Shown in pieces: positions 46,001 through 54,550 of a stretch of DNA of 64,000 nt. The stretch is taken from the NCBI GenBank assembly GCA_963794995.1, contig CAWCFV010000002.1:2356001-2420000 (forward strand), given 5' to 3'. How positions within the stretch are numbered: the first letter of the stretch is position 1; the number at the start of each line of letters is the position of its first letter. Source of the stretch: CAWCFV01 sp963794995. Lineage in GTDB: Bacteria > Actinomycetota > Actinomycetes > JACCUZ01. The notes beneath the pieces are model-generated. The model had not been told where the DNA came from. It searched no databases and saw only the letters and a program-made list of their open reading frames with translations. The translations under genes were made by a program, and so were the position numbers.

Positions 46001-46633
46001 TCAGCCGGCGGCCGGGGGGACCAGCGGGTGCAGCTCGCCGACGGGGAGCTCGACGGGCAGGACGTTCCCGGGCTGGGCGAGCGGGCAGGCCCAGGCGGGG
46101 TCGTACGCGCACGACGGGTTGTAGGCGAAGTTGAGGTCGGCCACCAGCGTGCCCCGGCCGGTCGACAGGTCGACGTCGCCGCCGAGGTCGGCGCCCTTCA
46201 CCGTGTCGAGCAGGTAGCGGCCCGCGCCGTAGGTACCGCGGCCCGCGAGGGCGTCCTTGACCGGGACGAACAACCCGCCCCCGTAGGAGTCCAGCCACCA
46301 GACGTCGAGGTCGCCCAGGCCGGGCAGGTGCACGACGCCGATCCGCTCGAACGGCACCACCCCGTCGGTGGCGGTCGGCACCTCGAGCCGGCGCGGCTCG
46401 ACGTCCGGGTCCACCTCGGCCTCGAAGCGGTACGCCGGGTCGTAGGGCTCCACCCGCGCCCCGGCGAACCCGGCGCGGTCCTCGGCCGGCAGCGGGCTGT
46501 CCGGGTGGCGGCCCAGCAGCTCGTCGCGCCCCGCCCGCCAGGCCGCGTGCCCGGCCGCGGGGTCGGTGCTGGCCCGGACCTCGGCGTAGAGCGCCTGCAC
46601 GGCGCGCCGCCAGGAGAGCAGCGTGAGGCTCAT
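46001..46633 (-). CDS. DUF1684 domain protein
   Basis: 210-residue predicted cytosolic protein of the DUF1684 family. Diagnostic blocks are VFV-like VPVKDALAGRGTYGAGRYLLDT, LVADLNFAYNPSCAYDP and CPLAQPGNVLPVELPVGE. The function is unknown. The ATG at 46633 is the natural start; GGGAGTCCC lies just upstream. Converges with the binding-protein gene with 13 bases between stops. Confidence 0.88.
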   Translation of the reverse strand: MSLTLLSWRRAVQALYAEVRASTDPAAGHAAWRAGRDELLGRHPDSPLPAEDRAGFAGARVEPYDPAYRFEAEVDPDVEPRRLEVPTATDGVVPFERIGVVHLPGLGDLDVWWLDSYGGGLFVPVKDALAGRGTYGAGRYLLDTVKGADLGGDVDLSTGRGTLVADLNFAYNPSCAYDPAWACPLAQPGNVLPVELPVGELHPLVPPAAG

Positions 46634-46718
46634 GGTGGGACTCCCTAGGGGCTGGTGTGACTCGAGTGACTTGTGAGGCGTTCCCGCGTGGCGCCACCAC
46701 CCGGGGCCCGGCCGGGCG

Positions 46719-46724
46719 TACGGT
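46719..46724 (+). promoter_or_regulatory. Candidate -10 box, leaderless spacing
   Basis: TACGGT lies seven bases before the ATG at 46732, with no ribosome site between. Confidence 0.45.
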
Positions 46725-46731
46725 CCCAGCC

Positions 46732-47238
46732 ATGGCTGGACGGCACCGGAAACCCCCCACCTGGCGTCGGCTGCTCACCGCGATGGTGCGCAGCCGCGAC
46801 GACGTCCGCACCGCGGCGCTGCGCGCGGAGGTCGTCGCGCTGCGGGCGACCGTGGCCGGCCTGCGCGCCGAGCTGGACGAGGCGCACGCCCTGGCTGCGC
46901 TCGCGGCGGTGCGCGAGCAGTCGCTGGCCACCGCGGCGGACGAGCGGTGGGTCACCCTGCGGATGCCCCTCGTGCGGCTGGCGCTCGGCGACCCGGCCGA
47001 CGTGGCGGCCGGCCCCGACGTCGCGGCCGCCCTGGCCGCGCCGGACCGTGGGGACGACACGGTCGTCACCGAGATCGTGCTCGGGCCCGCGCCGGCTCCG
47101 GCCGACCGCCTCGCCTGGAGCGTCCTGGCCAACCTGCCCGAGCGCCGGCTGCTCGACCCCACGGCCGACCGCGAGCAGGAGCCGCTCGACCACGCCCGGG
47201 AGACCCCGGTCGTCGCCGAGGTCCGCCGCACCGCCTGA
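46732..47238 (+). CDS. Coiled-coil protein of unknown function
   Basis: 168-residue protein. A basic N-terminus (MAGRHRKPPTWRRLL) is followed by a coiled coil rich in Ala, Leu, Arg and Glu (residues ~25-60), then a non-repetitive domain without a known motif. It seems leaderless, with a -10 box seven bases upstream. It converges with nuoD, 17 bases apart. Confidence 0.65.
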   Translation: MAGRHRKPPTWRRLLTAMVRSRDDVRTAALRAEVVALRATVAGLRAELDEAHALAALAAVREQSLATAADERWVTLRMPLVRLALGDPADVAAGPDVAAALAAPDRGDDTVVTEIVLGPAPAPADRLAWSVLANLPERRLLDPTADREQEPLDHARETPVVAEVRRTA

Positions 47239-47255
47239 CCGCGTCCGGGGCAGGG

Positions 47256-48452
47256 TCACTTGTCGACGTCGCCGACGACGAAGAACATCGACCCCAGGAT
47301 GGCCACCATGTCGGCCACCAGCGTCCCCGGGAGCAGCTCGGAGAGCACCTGCACGTTGTTGAAGGACGCCGAGCGCAGCTTGAGCCGCCACGGCGTCTTC
47401 TCACCGCGGGAGACGAGGTAGTAGCCGTTGAGGCCCAACGGGTTCTCGGTCCAGCAGTACGTCGCACCCTCCGGCACCTTGAGCACCTTGGGCAGCCGCG
47501 TGCTCACCGGACCCGGGGGCAGCGAGGCGAGCCGGTCGAGGCAGGCGTCGGCCAGGTCCAACGCGACCCGGACCTGCTCGGCCAGCACCTGGAACCGCGC
47601 CAGGCAGTCGCCCTCGGTGCGCGTCACGACGGGCACGTCGAGCTCGCCGTAGGCGAGGTACGGCTCGTCGCGGCGCAGGTCGAAGTCGACCCCGGAGGCG
47701 CGGGCGATCGGCCCGCTCACCCCGTAGGCCGCGACCGTCTCCGGCGCCAGCACCCCCACGCCGCGGGTGCGGGCCTGGAAGATCTCGTTGCCCAGCACCA
47801 GGTTCTCCAGGTCGGGCAGCCTCCGCCGCACGTCGCCGACGGCCTGCCGGGCGCGTCCGGTCCAGCCCGCCGGCAGCTCCTCCTTGAGGCCGCCGACCCG
47901 GTTGAACATGTAGTGCATCCGGCCGCCCGAGACCTCCTCCATGACGGCCTGCAGCGTCTCCCGCTCGCGGAAGGCGTAGAAGATCGGCGTGATCGCGCCC
48001 AGCTCGATCGGGTACGAGCCCATGAACATCAGGTGGTTGAGCACCCGGTTCAGCTCGGCCAGCAGGGTGCGCAGCCAGACGGCGCGCACCGGCACCTCCA
48101 TGCCGAGCATCCGCTCGACCGCCAGCACGACGCCGAGCTCGTTGGCGAACGCCGAGAGCCAGTCGTGCCGGTTGGCCAGCACCACGATCTGGCGGTAGTC
48201 GCGCACCTCGAACAGCTTCTCCGCGCCCCGGTGCATGTAGCCGACGACCGGCTCGGCGGTGACGATCCGCTCGCCGTCGAGGACCAGCCGCAGCCGCAGC
48301 ACGCCATGCGTCGCGGGGTGCTGCGGCCCGATGTTGAGCACCATGTCCTGGGTCGCCAGGGCGTCGCCACGGGACGGGTGGGTGGCGGACTCCACGACGT
48401 CGGCACCCGCCCCGACGCCGACGACCCGCTCGGTGTGCCCGCTCGTGCTCAC
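47256..48452 (-). CDS. nuoD: NADH-quinone oxidoreductase subunit D paralogue (lone gene)
   Basis: Complex I 49-kDa subunit homologue of 398 residues, here without any other nuo gene. LNIGPQHPATHGVLRLRLVLDGE keeps the quinone-site histidine loop. VGYMHRGAEKLFE and MGSYPIELGAITPIFYAFRERE are conserved blocks. The residue matching the quinone-binding tyrosine (DYLH in Thermus Nqo4) is tryptophan: NRHDWLSAF, Trp98. The C-terminus ends VAILGSMFFVVGDVDK, close to the canonical IGTxDIVFGEVDR end. A separate nuoD-like gene is known in some other actinomycetes. Its role is unknown; it may not reduce quinone in the usual way. Confidence 0.9.
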   Translation of the reverse strand: MSTSGHTERVVGVGAGADVVESATHPSRGDALATQDMVLNIGPQHPATHGVLRLRLVLDGERIVTAEPVVGYMHRGAEKLFEVRDYRQIVVLANRHDWLSAFANELGVVLAVERMLGMEVPVRAVWLRTLLAELNRVLNHLMFMGSYPIELGAITPIFYAFRERETLQAVMEEVSGGRMHYMFNRVGGLKEELPAGWTGRARQAVGDVRRRLPDLENLVLGNEIFQARTRGVGVLAPETVAAYGVSGPIARASGVDFDLRRDEPYLAYGELDVPVVTRTEGDCLARFQVLAEQVRVALDLADACLDRLASLPPGPVSTRLPKVLKVPEGATYCWTENPLGLNGYYLVSRGEKTPWRLKLRSASFNNVQVLSELLPGTLVADMVAILGSMFFVVGDVDK

Positions 48453-48517
48453 GAGGCCCGAGTCTGCCAGCCTTCGCCGCCCCGCGGCGGAGCGCGGCAC
48501 CGGACCCCGCGACTGGG

Positions 48518-48523
48518 TAGCGT
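48518..48523 (+). promoter_or_regulatory. Candidate -10 box, leaderless spacing
   Basis: TAGCGT lies seven bases before the ATG at 48531. Confidence 0.45.
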
Positions 48524-48530
48524 CGGGGTC

Positions 48531-49013
48531 ATGGAGCCGTTCGACCCGCCCGGTGAGCCCTGGGTGCGGGTGTCCCCCCGGCTCGCGACCTTGCGACGGC
48601 TGCTGAGCGTGGCCGCCGCCCTGCTCGTGCTGGTGGCGGCCGCCGTGCTGCTCGCCCAGGTCGCGGTCTGGCTGGGCGTGGTGGCCGTGCTGGTCGGGCT
48701 GGTCGGGATGGTCTGGGGATGGGTCGTCATCGGGCGCAGCGTGCGCTCGTGGGGCTACGCCGAGCGGGCCGACGACCTGCTGGTCACCCGCGGGATCCTG
48801 CGCCGGCAGCTGGTGGTGGTGCCGTACGGCCGGATGCAGTTCGTCGACGTCACGGCCGGGCCCCTCGACCGCCGCTTCGGGCTCGCCACCGTGCAGCTGC
48901 ACACCGCCGCGGCGGCCACCGACGCCCAGATCCCGGGCCTCGTGCCCGCCGAGGCGGCGCGCCTGCGTGACCGGCTGGCCGCCCGCGGAGAGGCCGGCGC
49001 CGCGGGTGTCTGA
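48531..49013 (+). CDS. PH domain-containing membrane protein (YdbS-like)
   Basis: 160-residue protein with two hydrophobic helices (residues ~22-45 and ~48-66) followed by a bacterial PH-like (bPH2/DUF304) domain: RADDLLVTRGILRRQLVVVPYGRMQFVDV is the family motif. The partner gene overlaps its end. The arrangement matches the YdbS/YdbT pair of Bacillus, which affects resistance to bacteriocins and membrane stress. Confidence 0.87.
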   Translation: MEPFDPPGEPWVRVSPRLATLRRLLSVAAALLVLVAAAVLLAQVAVWLGVVAVLVGLVGMVWGWVVIGRSVRSWGYAERADDLLVTRGILRRQLVVVPYGRMQFVDVTAGPLDRRFGLATVQLHTAAAATDAQIPGLVPAEAARLRDRLAARGEAGAAGV

Positions 49014-50349
49014 CGTCCTGCCCGCCGCGGCGGGCACCGGCGAGTACCACCGGCTGCACCCGCTGAGCCCGCTGCTGCGCGGCTGGAAGGTCTTCGCCGC
49101 GGCGGTGGCCATCGCCGCGCAGCAGGCCTATGGCGACGTCTCGGTCCCCTGGCTGCTCGGCGCCGTCGCGGTGAGCGTCCCGCTCGGCGTCGCGTACGGC
49201 TGGCTGGCGTGGCGGGTCACGCGGTACCGCATCGGCCCCGACGACCTGCGGCTCGAGACCGGCATCCTGCACAAGCGCAGCCGCCAGGTGCGGCTGGACC
49301 GGCTGCAGGCGGTCGACGTGGTCCGCCCGTTCGTCGCCCGGGTCCTCGGCCTGGCCGAGCTGCGGCTGGAGGTGGCGGGCGGCTCGTCGTCCGAGGCGCC
49401 GCTCGCCTACCTGTCCGAGGAGGCGGCCCACCGGCTGCGCGCCGAGCTGCTGGCCCGGGCCGCCGGCCTGCACCACGAGACGCCGGAGGCCCCGGAGCAC
49501 ATCCTCCTCGAGGTGCCGCTCGCGCGCCTGGTGGAGTCGACGGTGCGCTCGGTCGCCGTGCTCTCCGCCCTGGTGGCGCTGCTCCTCCTCGCGGTCATGG
49601 CGGTGATCGCCAGCGAGATCTCGCTGCTCGGCTTCGCGGTGCCGTTCGCTCTCGCGATCATCCCGGTGACGGTCGGCAGCGTCGTCGTGGCCTTCGGCTT
49701 CACCGTGGCCGAGTCGCCGGACGGCCTGCGGCTGCGGCACGGCCTGCTCGAGACCCGGGCCCAGACGGTGCCGCCGGGCCGCGTCCAGGCGGTCCGCCTC
49801 ACCGAGCCGCTGCTCTGGCGCTCGAAGGGCTGGTGCAAGGTCGAGGTCGACGTGGCCGGCTACGTGGGCGAGGGACAGGGCCGCGCGTCGGTGCTGTGCC
49901 CGGTCGCGCCGCGCACCCAGGCTCTCCGGCTGGTGGCCAGGGTGCTGCCCGGTGTCGACGTCGACGCGGTCCCCCTGGCCGGCGTCCCACCGTCGGCCCG
50001 CTGGCTGGACCCGTTCGCCTGGCGGCAGCTGGGCGTCGGCGCCGACGACCGGGTACTGGTCACCCGCCGCGGGCGGCTGACCCGCGTGACCGACGTCGTC
50101 CTGCACGAGAAGGTCCAGAGCGTGCGGCTCGCCCAGGGGCCGGTCCAGCGGCGGCTGGGCCTGGCCAGCGTGCACCTCGACACCACCCCCGGGCCGGTGA
50201 CCGCCACCGCGGCGCACCGCGACCAGCACGAGGCCCGGGCCCTGGTGGACGCCGAGGTGGAGCGGGCCAGGGTGTCGCGCGCCTCCGCCCGTCCCGATCG
50301 ATGGATGACCTCTCCCGAGCCCGCGCGACCACCTACTGTGCAGCGGTGA
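49006..50349 (+). CDS. PH domain-containing membrane protein (YdbT-like)
   Basis: 447-residue protein with several hydrophobic pairs alternating with bPH2 domains. The first PH motif is IGPDDLRLETGILHKRSRQV, a second lies around GLRLRHGLLETRAQTVPPGR, and a third at VLVTRRGRLTRVTDVVLHEK. Likely forms a complex with the shorter upstream PH protein. GTG at 49006 overlaps the previous gene by 8 bases; an in-frame GTG at 48967 is an alternative. The end overlaps the P450 start. Confidence 0.85.
   Translation: MSDVLPAAAGTGEYHRLHPLSPLLRGWKVFAAAVAIAAQQAYGDVSVPWLLGAVAVSVPLGVAYGWLAWRVTRYRIGPDDLRLETGILHKRSRQVRLDRLQAVDVVRPFVARVLGLAELRLEVAGGSSSEAPLAYLSEEAAHRLRAELLARAAGLHHETPEAPEHILLEVPLARLVESTVRSVAVLSALVALLLLAVMAVIASEISLLGFAVPFALAIIPVTVGSVVVAFGFTVAESPDGLRLRHGLLETRAQTVPPGRVQAVRLTEPLLWRSKGWCKVEVDVAGYVGEGQGRASVLCPVAPRTQALRLVARVLPGVDVDAVPLAGVPPSARWLDPFAWRQLGVGADDRVLVTRRGRLTRVTDVVLHEKVQSVRLAQGPVQRRLGLASVHLDTTPGPVTATAAHRDQHEARALVDAEVERARVSRASARPDRWMTSPEPARPPTVQR
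50334..50339 (+). promoter_or_regulatory. Candidate -10 box for the P450 gene, inside the upstream gene
   Basis: TACTGT lies six bases before the GTG at 50346, inside the last codons of the PH-domain gene, suggesting an internal leaderless promoter. Confidence 0.4.
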
Positions 50350-51542
50350 CACGGCGAACCCTGGCCGACCTCGACCTGGCCGACGCCGGGTTCGTGGACG
50401 ACCCGTACCCCACCCTGGCGCGCCTGCGCGGCACGGCGCCCCTGGTCTGGCACGAGCAGACCTCGCAGTGGCTCGCGGTGACCTACGCCTCCGCCAACGC
50501 GGTGCTGCGCGACCGGCGCTTCGGTCGGCTCTGGGTCGACAAGGAGCCCGTCGAGGCGTTCGAGCCCTTCAACGCGCTGCACCGCGACCAGATGATGGAG
50601 AACGAGCCCCCGGCGCACACCCGCCTCCGGTCCCTGGTGGCCAAGGCCTTCGCCCGCGGTCACGTCGAGCGGCTCCGGCCCCGGGTGCAGGCCACCGCGG
50701 AGGCGCTGCTCGACGCGGCGGACCTCACGTCGTTCGACCTGATCAGGGACTACGCCGAGCCGCTGCCCGTCGCGGTCATCGCCGACCTGCTCGGCGTCCC
50801 GGAGCAGGACCGGCCGCTGCTGCGCCCGTGGTCGGCCGACATCGTGGCGATGTACGAGTACGACCGGGCCGCCGACGTCGCGTCCCGGGCGGTGACTGCC
50901 GCCGCCGAGTTCGCCGCGTACATGCGCGACCTGGCTGACGAGCGGCGCCGCGCCCCGCGCGACGACCTGGTGAGCCACCTGGTCGCGGCCGAGGACGACG
51001 GTCGCCGGCTCACCGGTGACGAGCTGGTCGCCTCCGCGATCCTGCTGCTCAACGCCGGGCACGAGGCGTCGGTCAACGCGTTCGGCAACGGCGTGGTCGC
51101 CCTGCTGGCCGTCCCGGAGCAGCTGGCCGCGGTCCGGGCCGGCATCGACGACCCCGACGTCGTGGCCGGCGCGATCGAGGAGATGATCCGCTTCGACGCG
51201 CCGCTGCAGCTCTTCGAGCGCACCGCGAAGGAGGACGCGGACCTCGGCGGGACCCAGGTGCGGGCCGGGACGAAGGTGGCCGCGCTGCTCGGTGCGGCCA
51301 ACCGCGACCCCGCGCAGTTCTCCGCCCCGGACGTGCTCGACGTGACCCGCCGCCCCAACGCGCACATCGGGTTCGGCGCCGGGCTGCACCACTGCCTCGG
51401 AGCGCCACTTGCGCGGATGGAGCTCCAGATCACGTTGCCGACCCTGCTGCGCCGCTGCCCCGACCTGCACCTTGCCGGTGACCCGCTGCGTCGGCCGACG
51501 TTCGTCCTGCGCGGCTACGACTCGGTGCCGGTCGGCGCCTGA
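50346..51542 (+). CDS. Cytochrome P450
   Basis: Soluble bacterial-class P450 of 398 residues. The I-helix reads LLLNAGHEASVN, with Ser in place of the common Thr of AGxx(T). The ExxR motif is EEMIR. The heme-binding loop is FGAGLHHCLGAPLAR with the ligand Cys350. The PPAHTRLRSLVAKAF segment is typical of CYP families that oxidise small or secondary metabolites. No ferredoxin or reductase gene is near, so redox partners must be elsewhere. Substrate unknown. The end overlaps the convergent methyltransferase gene by 28 bases. Confidence 0.95.
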   Translation: MTRRTLADLDLADAGFVDDPYPTLARLRGTAPLVWHEQTSQWLAVTYASANAVLRDRRFGRLWVDKEPVEAFEPFNALHRDQMMENEPPAHTRLRSLVAKAFARGHVERLRPRVQATAEALLDAADLTSFDLIRDYAEPLPVAVIADLLGVPEQDRPLLRPWSADIVAMYEYDRAADVASRAVTAAAEFAAYMRDLADERRRAPRDDLVSHLVAAEDDGRRLTGDELVASAILLLNAGHEASVNAFGNGVVALLAVPEQLAAVRAGIDDPDVVAGAIEEMIRFDAPLQLFERTAKEDADLGGTQVRAGTKVAALLGAANRDPAQFSAPDVLDVTRRPNAHIGFGAGLHHCLGAPLARMELQITLPTLLRRCPDLHLAGDPLRRPTFVLRGYDSVPVGA

Positions 51543-52507
51543 GCCGCGCGCAGCCCCGGCGGCAGCGCGGCCCCCACGCCCTGCACGAGCCAGCCGAACC
51601 CGCCCAGCCCGGCCGGGTCGCTCAGCTCGGCGAGCTCGCCGCGGGCCGAGAGCGCGCGGACGTAGGCCGCAGGGTCGGTCTGCGCGAGGGCGTGCGGCGG
51701 GCGCGGTGCGGTCACGCCGAGCGCGGCGAGGGCCGTGCGCTGGTCGGTGCGCACCGTCGCCGTCGCGCCGGCCAGCACACCCGCGGCGGCGCAGGCGTCC
51801 AGGGCGACGTGGCTGGTCACGTCGCAGCTGCCGTCCGGCACGGGTCGGACCTGACGCCCGTCGCGGTACGCCGTGACGCTGCCGCGCACCGGCCGGCTGT
51901 GGCGATCGTGGGCGTAGTCGACGGCGACGGCGACGCCGCGGCGCAAGGAGCCGACGAGGCCGGCCCAGGTCTCGTCGCGCGGCCCGCCGACCTCCGCCCT
52001 GGCGCCGGGTCCGGCCGCCGGCCACCACCGGTCGAGCCAGTCCGCGTCCCGGCCGGTCGCCTGGTCGCCGGCCCGCTCCTCGCCGGTCGCCGGGTCGACG
52101 AGGACCAGCCGCCAGCACCGCCCGTCGTGCTCGGCCACCTCGACCGGGACGTCGTCGAGAAGCTCGTGCGCGACCAGGAGGACGTCCGCCCCACGAGGGA
52201 CCGAGCCGGTCCACCCGATGGAGGCCGGCAGGCCCGCCGGCCGGCCGGCGACGTCGACGCCCGTCAGGGACAGGTCCGGCGCCAGCCGGTGCAGGTCGAC
52301 GAGCAGCTCGCCGCTGCCCGCCCCGACGTCGACCACGGCCCGCAGGCGGGCGCCCCGCGCCAGGGACAGGAACGCCTCGGCGATCAGCGGCGACGCGTGC
52401 ACCGAGGTGCGGAAGTGCGCCGCCGGCCGGTGACGGCGGTAGAACCCGGACGGCCCGTAGAGCGCGCGCTCGGTCGCCACCCGCCAGGTCACCCACCGGT
52501 CCGCCAT
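51515..52507 (-). CDS. SAM-dependent methyltransferase, MidA/NDUFAF7-like
   Basis: 330-residue protein of the COG1565 (MidA) family. YGPSGFYRRH at the N-terminus is the family hallmark, followed by SAM motif VVDVGAGSGELLVDLHRL and AHELLDDVPVEV. The mitochondrial relative methylates an arginine of the complex I NDUFS2 (NuoD homologue) subunit, which is interesting given the lone nuoD 4 kb away, but no direct link is shown. ATG at 52507 is chosen. Confidence 0.85.
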   Translation of the reverse strand: MADRWVTWRVATERALYGPSGFYRRHRPAAHFRTSVHASPLIAEAFLSLARGARLRAVVDVGAGSGELLVDLHRLAPDLSLTGVDVAGRPAGLPASIGWTGSVPRGADVLLVAHELLDDVPVEVAEHDGRCWRLVLVDPATGEERAGDQATGRDADWLDRWWPAAGPGARAEVGGPRDETWAGLVGSLRRGVAVAVDYAHDRHSRPVRGSVTAYRDGRQVRPVPDGSCDVTSHVALDACAAAGVLAGATATVRTDQRTALAALGVTAPRPPHALAQTDPAAYVRALSARGELAELSDPAGLGGFGWLVQGVGAALPPGLRAAQAPTGTES

Positions 52508-52576
52508 CAGGCAGGGATCGTCCCAGAGCGGCCTCGCGGCTCGACACGGGTGCACCGGCGGGCCGATCATTCCGGC

Positions 52577-53425
52577 GTGGAGCCCCGGCGCACCCTGATG
52601 ATGGTCGTCGCGCACCCGGACGACGACGCCTACGGGCTCGCCGGCACGGTCGCCCTGCATGGCGACGACCCCGGCTTCCGCTACGTGCTGGTGCACGCGA
52701 CCGACGGCGCCGCCGGGGAGATCCCGCCGGGCTTCCCGGCCACCCGAGAGACCCTGGGTGCCGTCCGCCGGGCCGAGGACGAGGCCGCGTGGCGCGTGCT
52801 CGGTCGGCCGCCGGACCGGCACGAGTGGTTGGACTACGACGACGGGGCGGTGCCGGACGTGCCGTTCGAGGAGCTGGTCGACCGGATCGCCACCGTGATG
52901 GCCGAGGAGCGCCCCGACGTCGTCGCCACCTTCGGACCGGACGGCATCACCGGGCACCCGGACCACATCAGGGTCGGCGCGGCCACCGACGCGGCGTTCG
53001 ACCGGGTCGCCGCGACAGCGGGACCCGGGCTGCACCGGCTGCTGCACGGGGCGATCCCGCAGTCCGTGTTCGAGCGCTGGAACGCGACCCGGGCGCGCAA
53101 GGGCATGACGCCGTGGAACCCGCACGCCGTCTACCACCTGCGGGGCGTTCCGGACCGGCAGATCGGGGTCACCGTCGACACCTCGTCAGTGGCCGTCCGG
53201 ATCATCAACGGCCTGAAGGAGCACCGCAGCCAGCTGCACGTGATCAGGAACCCCGACGCCAGCGACGAGCAGTGGGCGCGCAGCGTCTCACGTGAGCACT
53301 GCGTGGTCGTGCACGGTGGCGCAGGGCGGCTGCTTTCCGACGTCTTCGAGGACCTGCCGGCGCGCGAAGAGGTGCGTCAGCCGCTGAGCAGCGACACGGT
53401 CGCAGGGTCCTCCGCCCCGTCGTAG
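52577..53425 (+). CDS. PIG-L family deacetylase
   Basis: Zinc-dependent N-acetylglucosamine deacetylase family (MshB/Mca/PIG-L), 282 residues. MVVAHPDDDAYGLAGT holds the zinc-binding AHPDD motif, and FGPDGITGHPDHI the second zinc ligand. MshB and Mca, which act on mycothiol precursors or conjugates, belong to this family; sequence alone does not settle which. GTG at 52577 sits two residues before the conserved start; no ribosome site is seen. The 3' end overlaps the convergent DUF1810 gene by 49 bases. Confidence 0.92.
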   Translation: MEPRRTLMMVVAHPDDDAYGLAGTVALHGDDPGFRYVLVHATDGAAGEIPPGFPATRETLGAVRRAEDEAAWRVLGRPPDRHEWLDYDDGAVPDVPFEELVDRIATVMAEERPDVVATFGPDGITGHPDHIRVGAATDAAFDRVAATAGPGLHRLLHGAIPQSVFERWNATRARKGMTPWNPHAVYHLRGVPDRQIGVTVDTSSVAVRIINGLKEHRSQLHVIRNPDASDEQWARSVSREHCVVVHGGAGRLLSDVFEDLPAREEVRQPLSSDTVAGSSAPS

Positions 53426-53817
53426 TAGCGGTCCAGCACGTCCCGGAACACCGGCTCGTCCGGACCGACGCGGGCGAACAGCGTCATCGACGAGCGGAGC
53501 TTGAGCGCGTCGACCGGTCCGAGGACCGCGACCGGGTCGGTGCCGGTGCGGTCCGCCAGCGCCTGCGCGCACTCCCTCAGCCGGGGTCCGAGGACCGGGT
53601 GCGCGAGGTACCCGCGTGCCTCCTCCGGGCCGGTGATCCCGAAGTGCGCGGCGGTGCTGCTGCGACCGAGACCGGCCAGCTGCGGGAAGACGAACCACAT
53701 CCAGTGGCTGCGCTTGCGGCCCGCCCAGAGCTCGGCCAGCGCCTCGTCGTACGTGCCGCCGGCGTCCTGCGCCGCCACGAACCGCTGCAGGTCGAACGGG
53801 TCCTGGTCACCTGTCAT
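53377..53817 (-). CDS. DUF1810 family protein
   Basis: 146-residue protein with the family motifs DPFDLQRFVAAQ, KRSHWMWFVFPQLAGLG, and YLAHPVLGPRLRECA. Widely distributed, with an all-helical fold; function unknown (calpastatin-like annotation in databases is not meaningful here). The last 49 bases overlap the PIG-L gene. Confidence 0.9.
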   Translation of the reverse strand: MTGDQDPFDLQRFVAAQDAGGTYDEALAELWAGRKRSHWMWFVFPQLAGLGRSSTAAHFGITGPEEARGYLAHPVLGPRLRECAQALADRTGTDPVAVLGPVDALKLRSSMTLFARVGPDEPVFRDVLDRYYDGAEDPATVSLLSG

Positions 53818-53911
53818 CGTGGCCTCCGGGCGGCTGGTCGAGCACCCCGATGACCCGACCGCCGTGGTCCGGTCTACACCGGGACGGGCGGCAACGACGA
53901 GAGGCGGGCCG

Positions 53912-54493
53912 GTGCGCAGGCTGGTGGTGGTGGAGTTCATGTCGCTGGACGGCGTGGTGCAGGCTCCTGGCGACGCCCACGAGGACACCGAGGGCGGCTT
54001 CGCCCAGGGCGGCTGGCAGCGGTCGTACATCGACGAGACGTTCCTGCAGCAGGCGGTCCCGGGGATGGCGGCGACCGACGCCCAGCTGTTCGGTCGCAGG
54101 ACCTACGACAAGATGGCCGCGTTCTGGCCGACGGTCGGCGACGACGACCCGTTCGCCAGGCACCTCAACCACGTGCCGAAGTACGTCGCCTCCCGCACCA
54201 TGACCGAGGCGTCGTGGGCCGGGACGACCGTGCTGTCGGACGCCGCGACCCAGGTGCGCGAGCTCAAGGAGCGGGAGGGCGGCACCATCTCGGTGCTCGG
54301 CAGCGCCGACCTCGTCCAGACCCTGATGTCGCACGACCTCGTCGACGAGTACGCGCTGGCCATCCATCCGGTCGTCCTGGGCGGCGGCAAGAAGCTGTTC
54401 CGCGACGCCGGTCAGGCGCGCCGGCTCGAGCTGGTCTCGTCCGTGACGACGACCACCGGCGTGGTCATGACGAGGTACCGACCGGCCGGGTGA
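53912..54493 (+). CDS. Dihydrofolate reductase-family (RibD C-terminal) protein
   Basis: 193-residue protein with the RibD C-terminal/DHFR-like fold: VVEFMSLDGVVQAPG at the start, FGRRTYDKMAAFWPT in the middle, and HPVVLGGGKKLF towards the end. Such stand-alone proteins are NADPH-dependent reductases of unknown substrate. GTG at 53912 follows GAGGCGGG. Confidence 0.9.
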   Translation: MRRLVVVEFMSLDGVVQAPGDAHEDTEGGFAQGGWQRSYIDETFLQQAVPGMAATDAQLFGRRTYDKMAAFWPTVGDDDPFARHLNHVPKYVASRTMTEASWAGTTVLSDAATQVRELKEREGGTISVLGSADLVQTLMSHDLVDEYALAIHPVVLGGGKKLFRDAGQARRLELVSSVTTTTGVVMTRYRPAG

Positions 54494-54505
54494 CCGGCCA
54501 CGCCG

Positions 54506-54511
54506 TACGCT
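54506..54511 (+). promoter_or_regulatory. Candidate -10 box before the panC-coaX unit
   Basis: TACGCT about 40 bases before the GTG at 54551; AAGGA provides the ribosome site. Confidence 0.4.
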
Positions 54512-54550
54512 GACAGCCGTCCGGTACCCCCGCAAGGACTGGAACATCCT

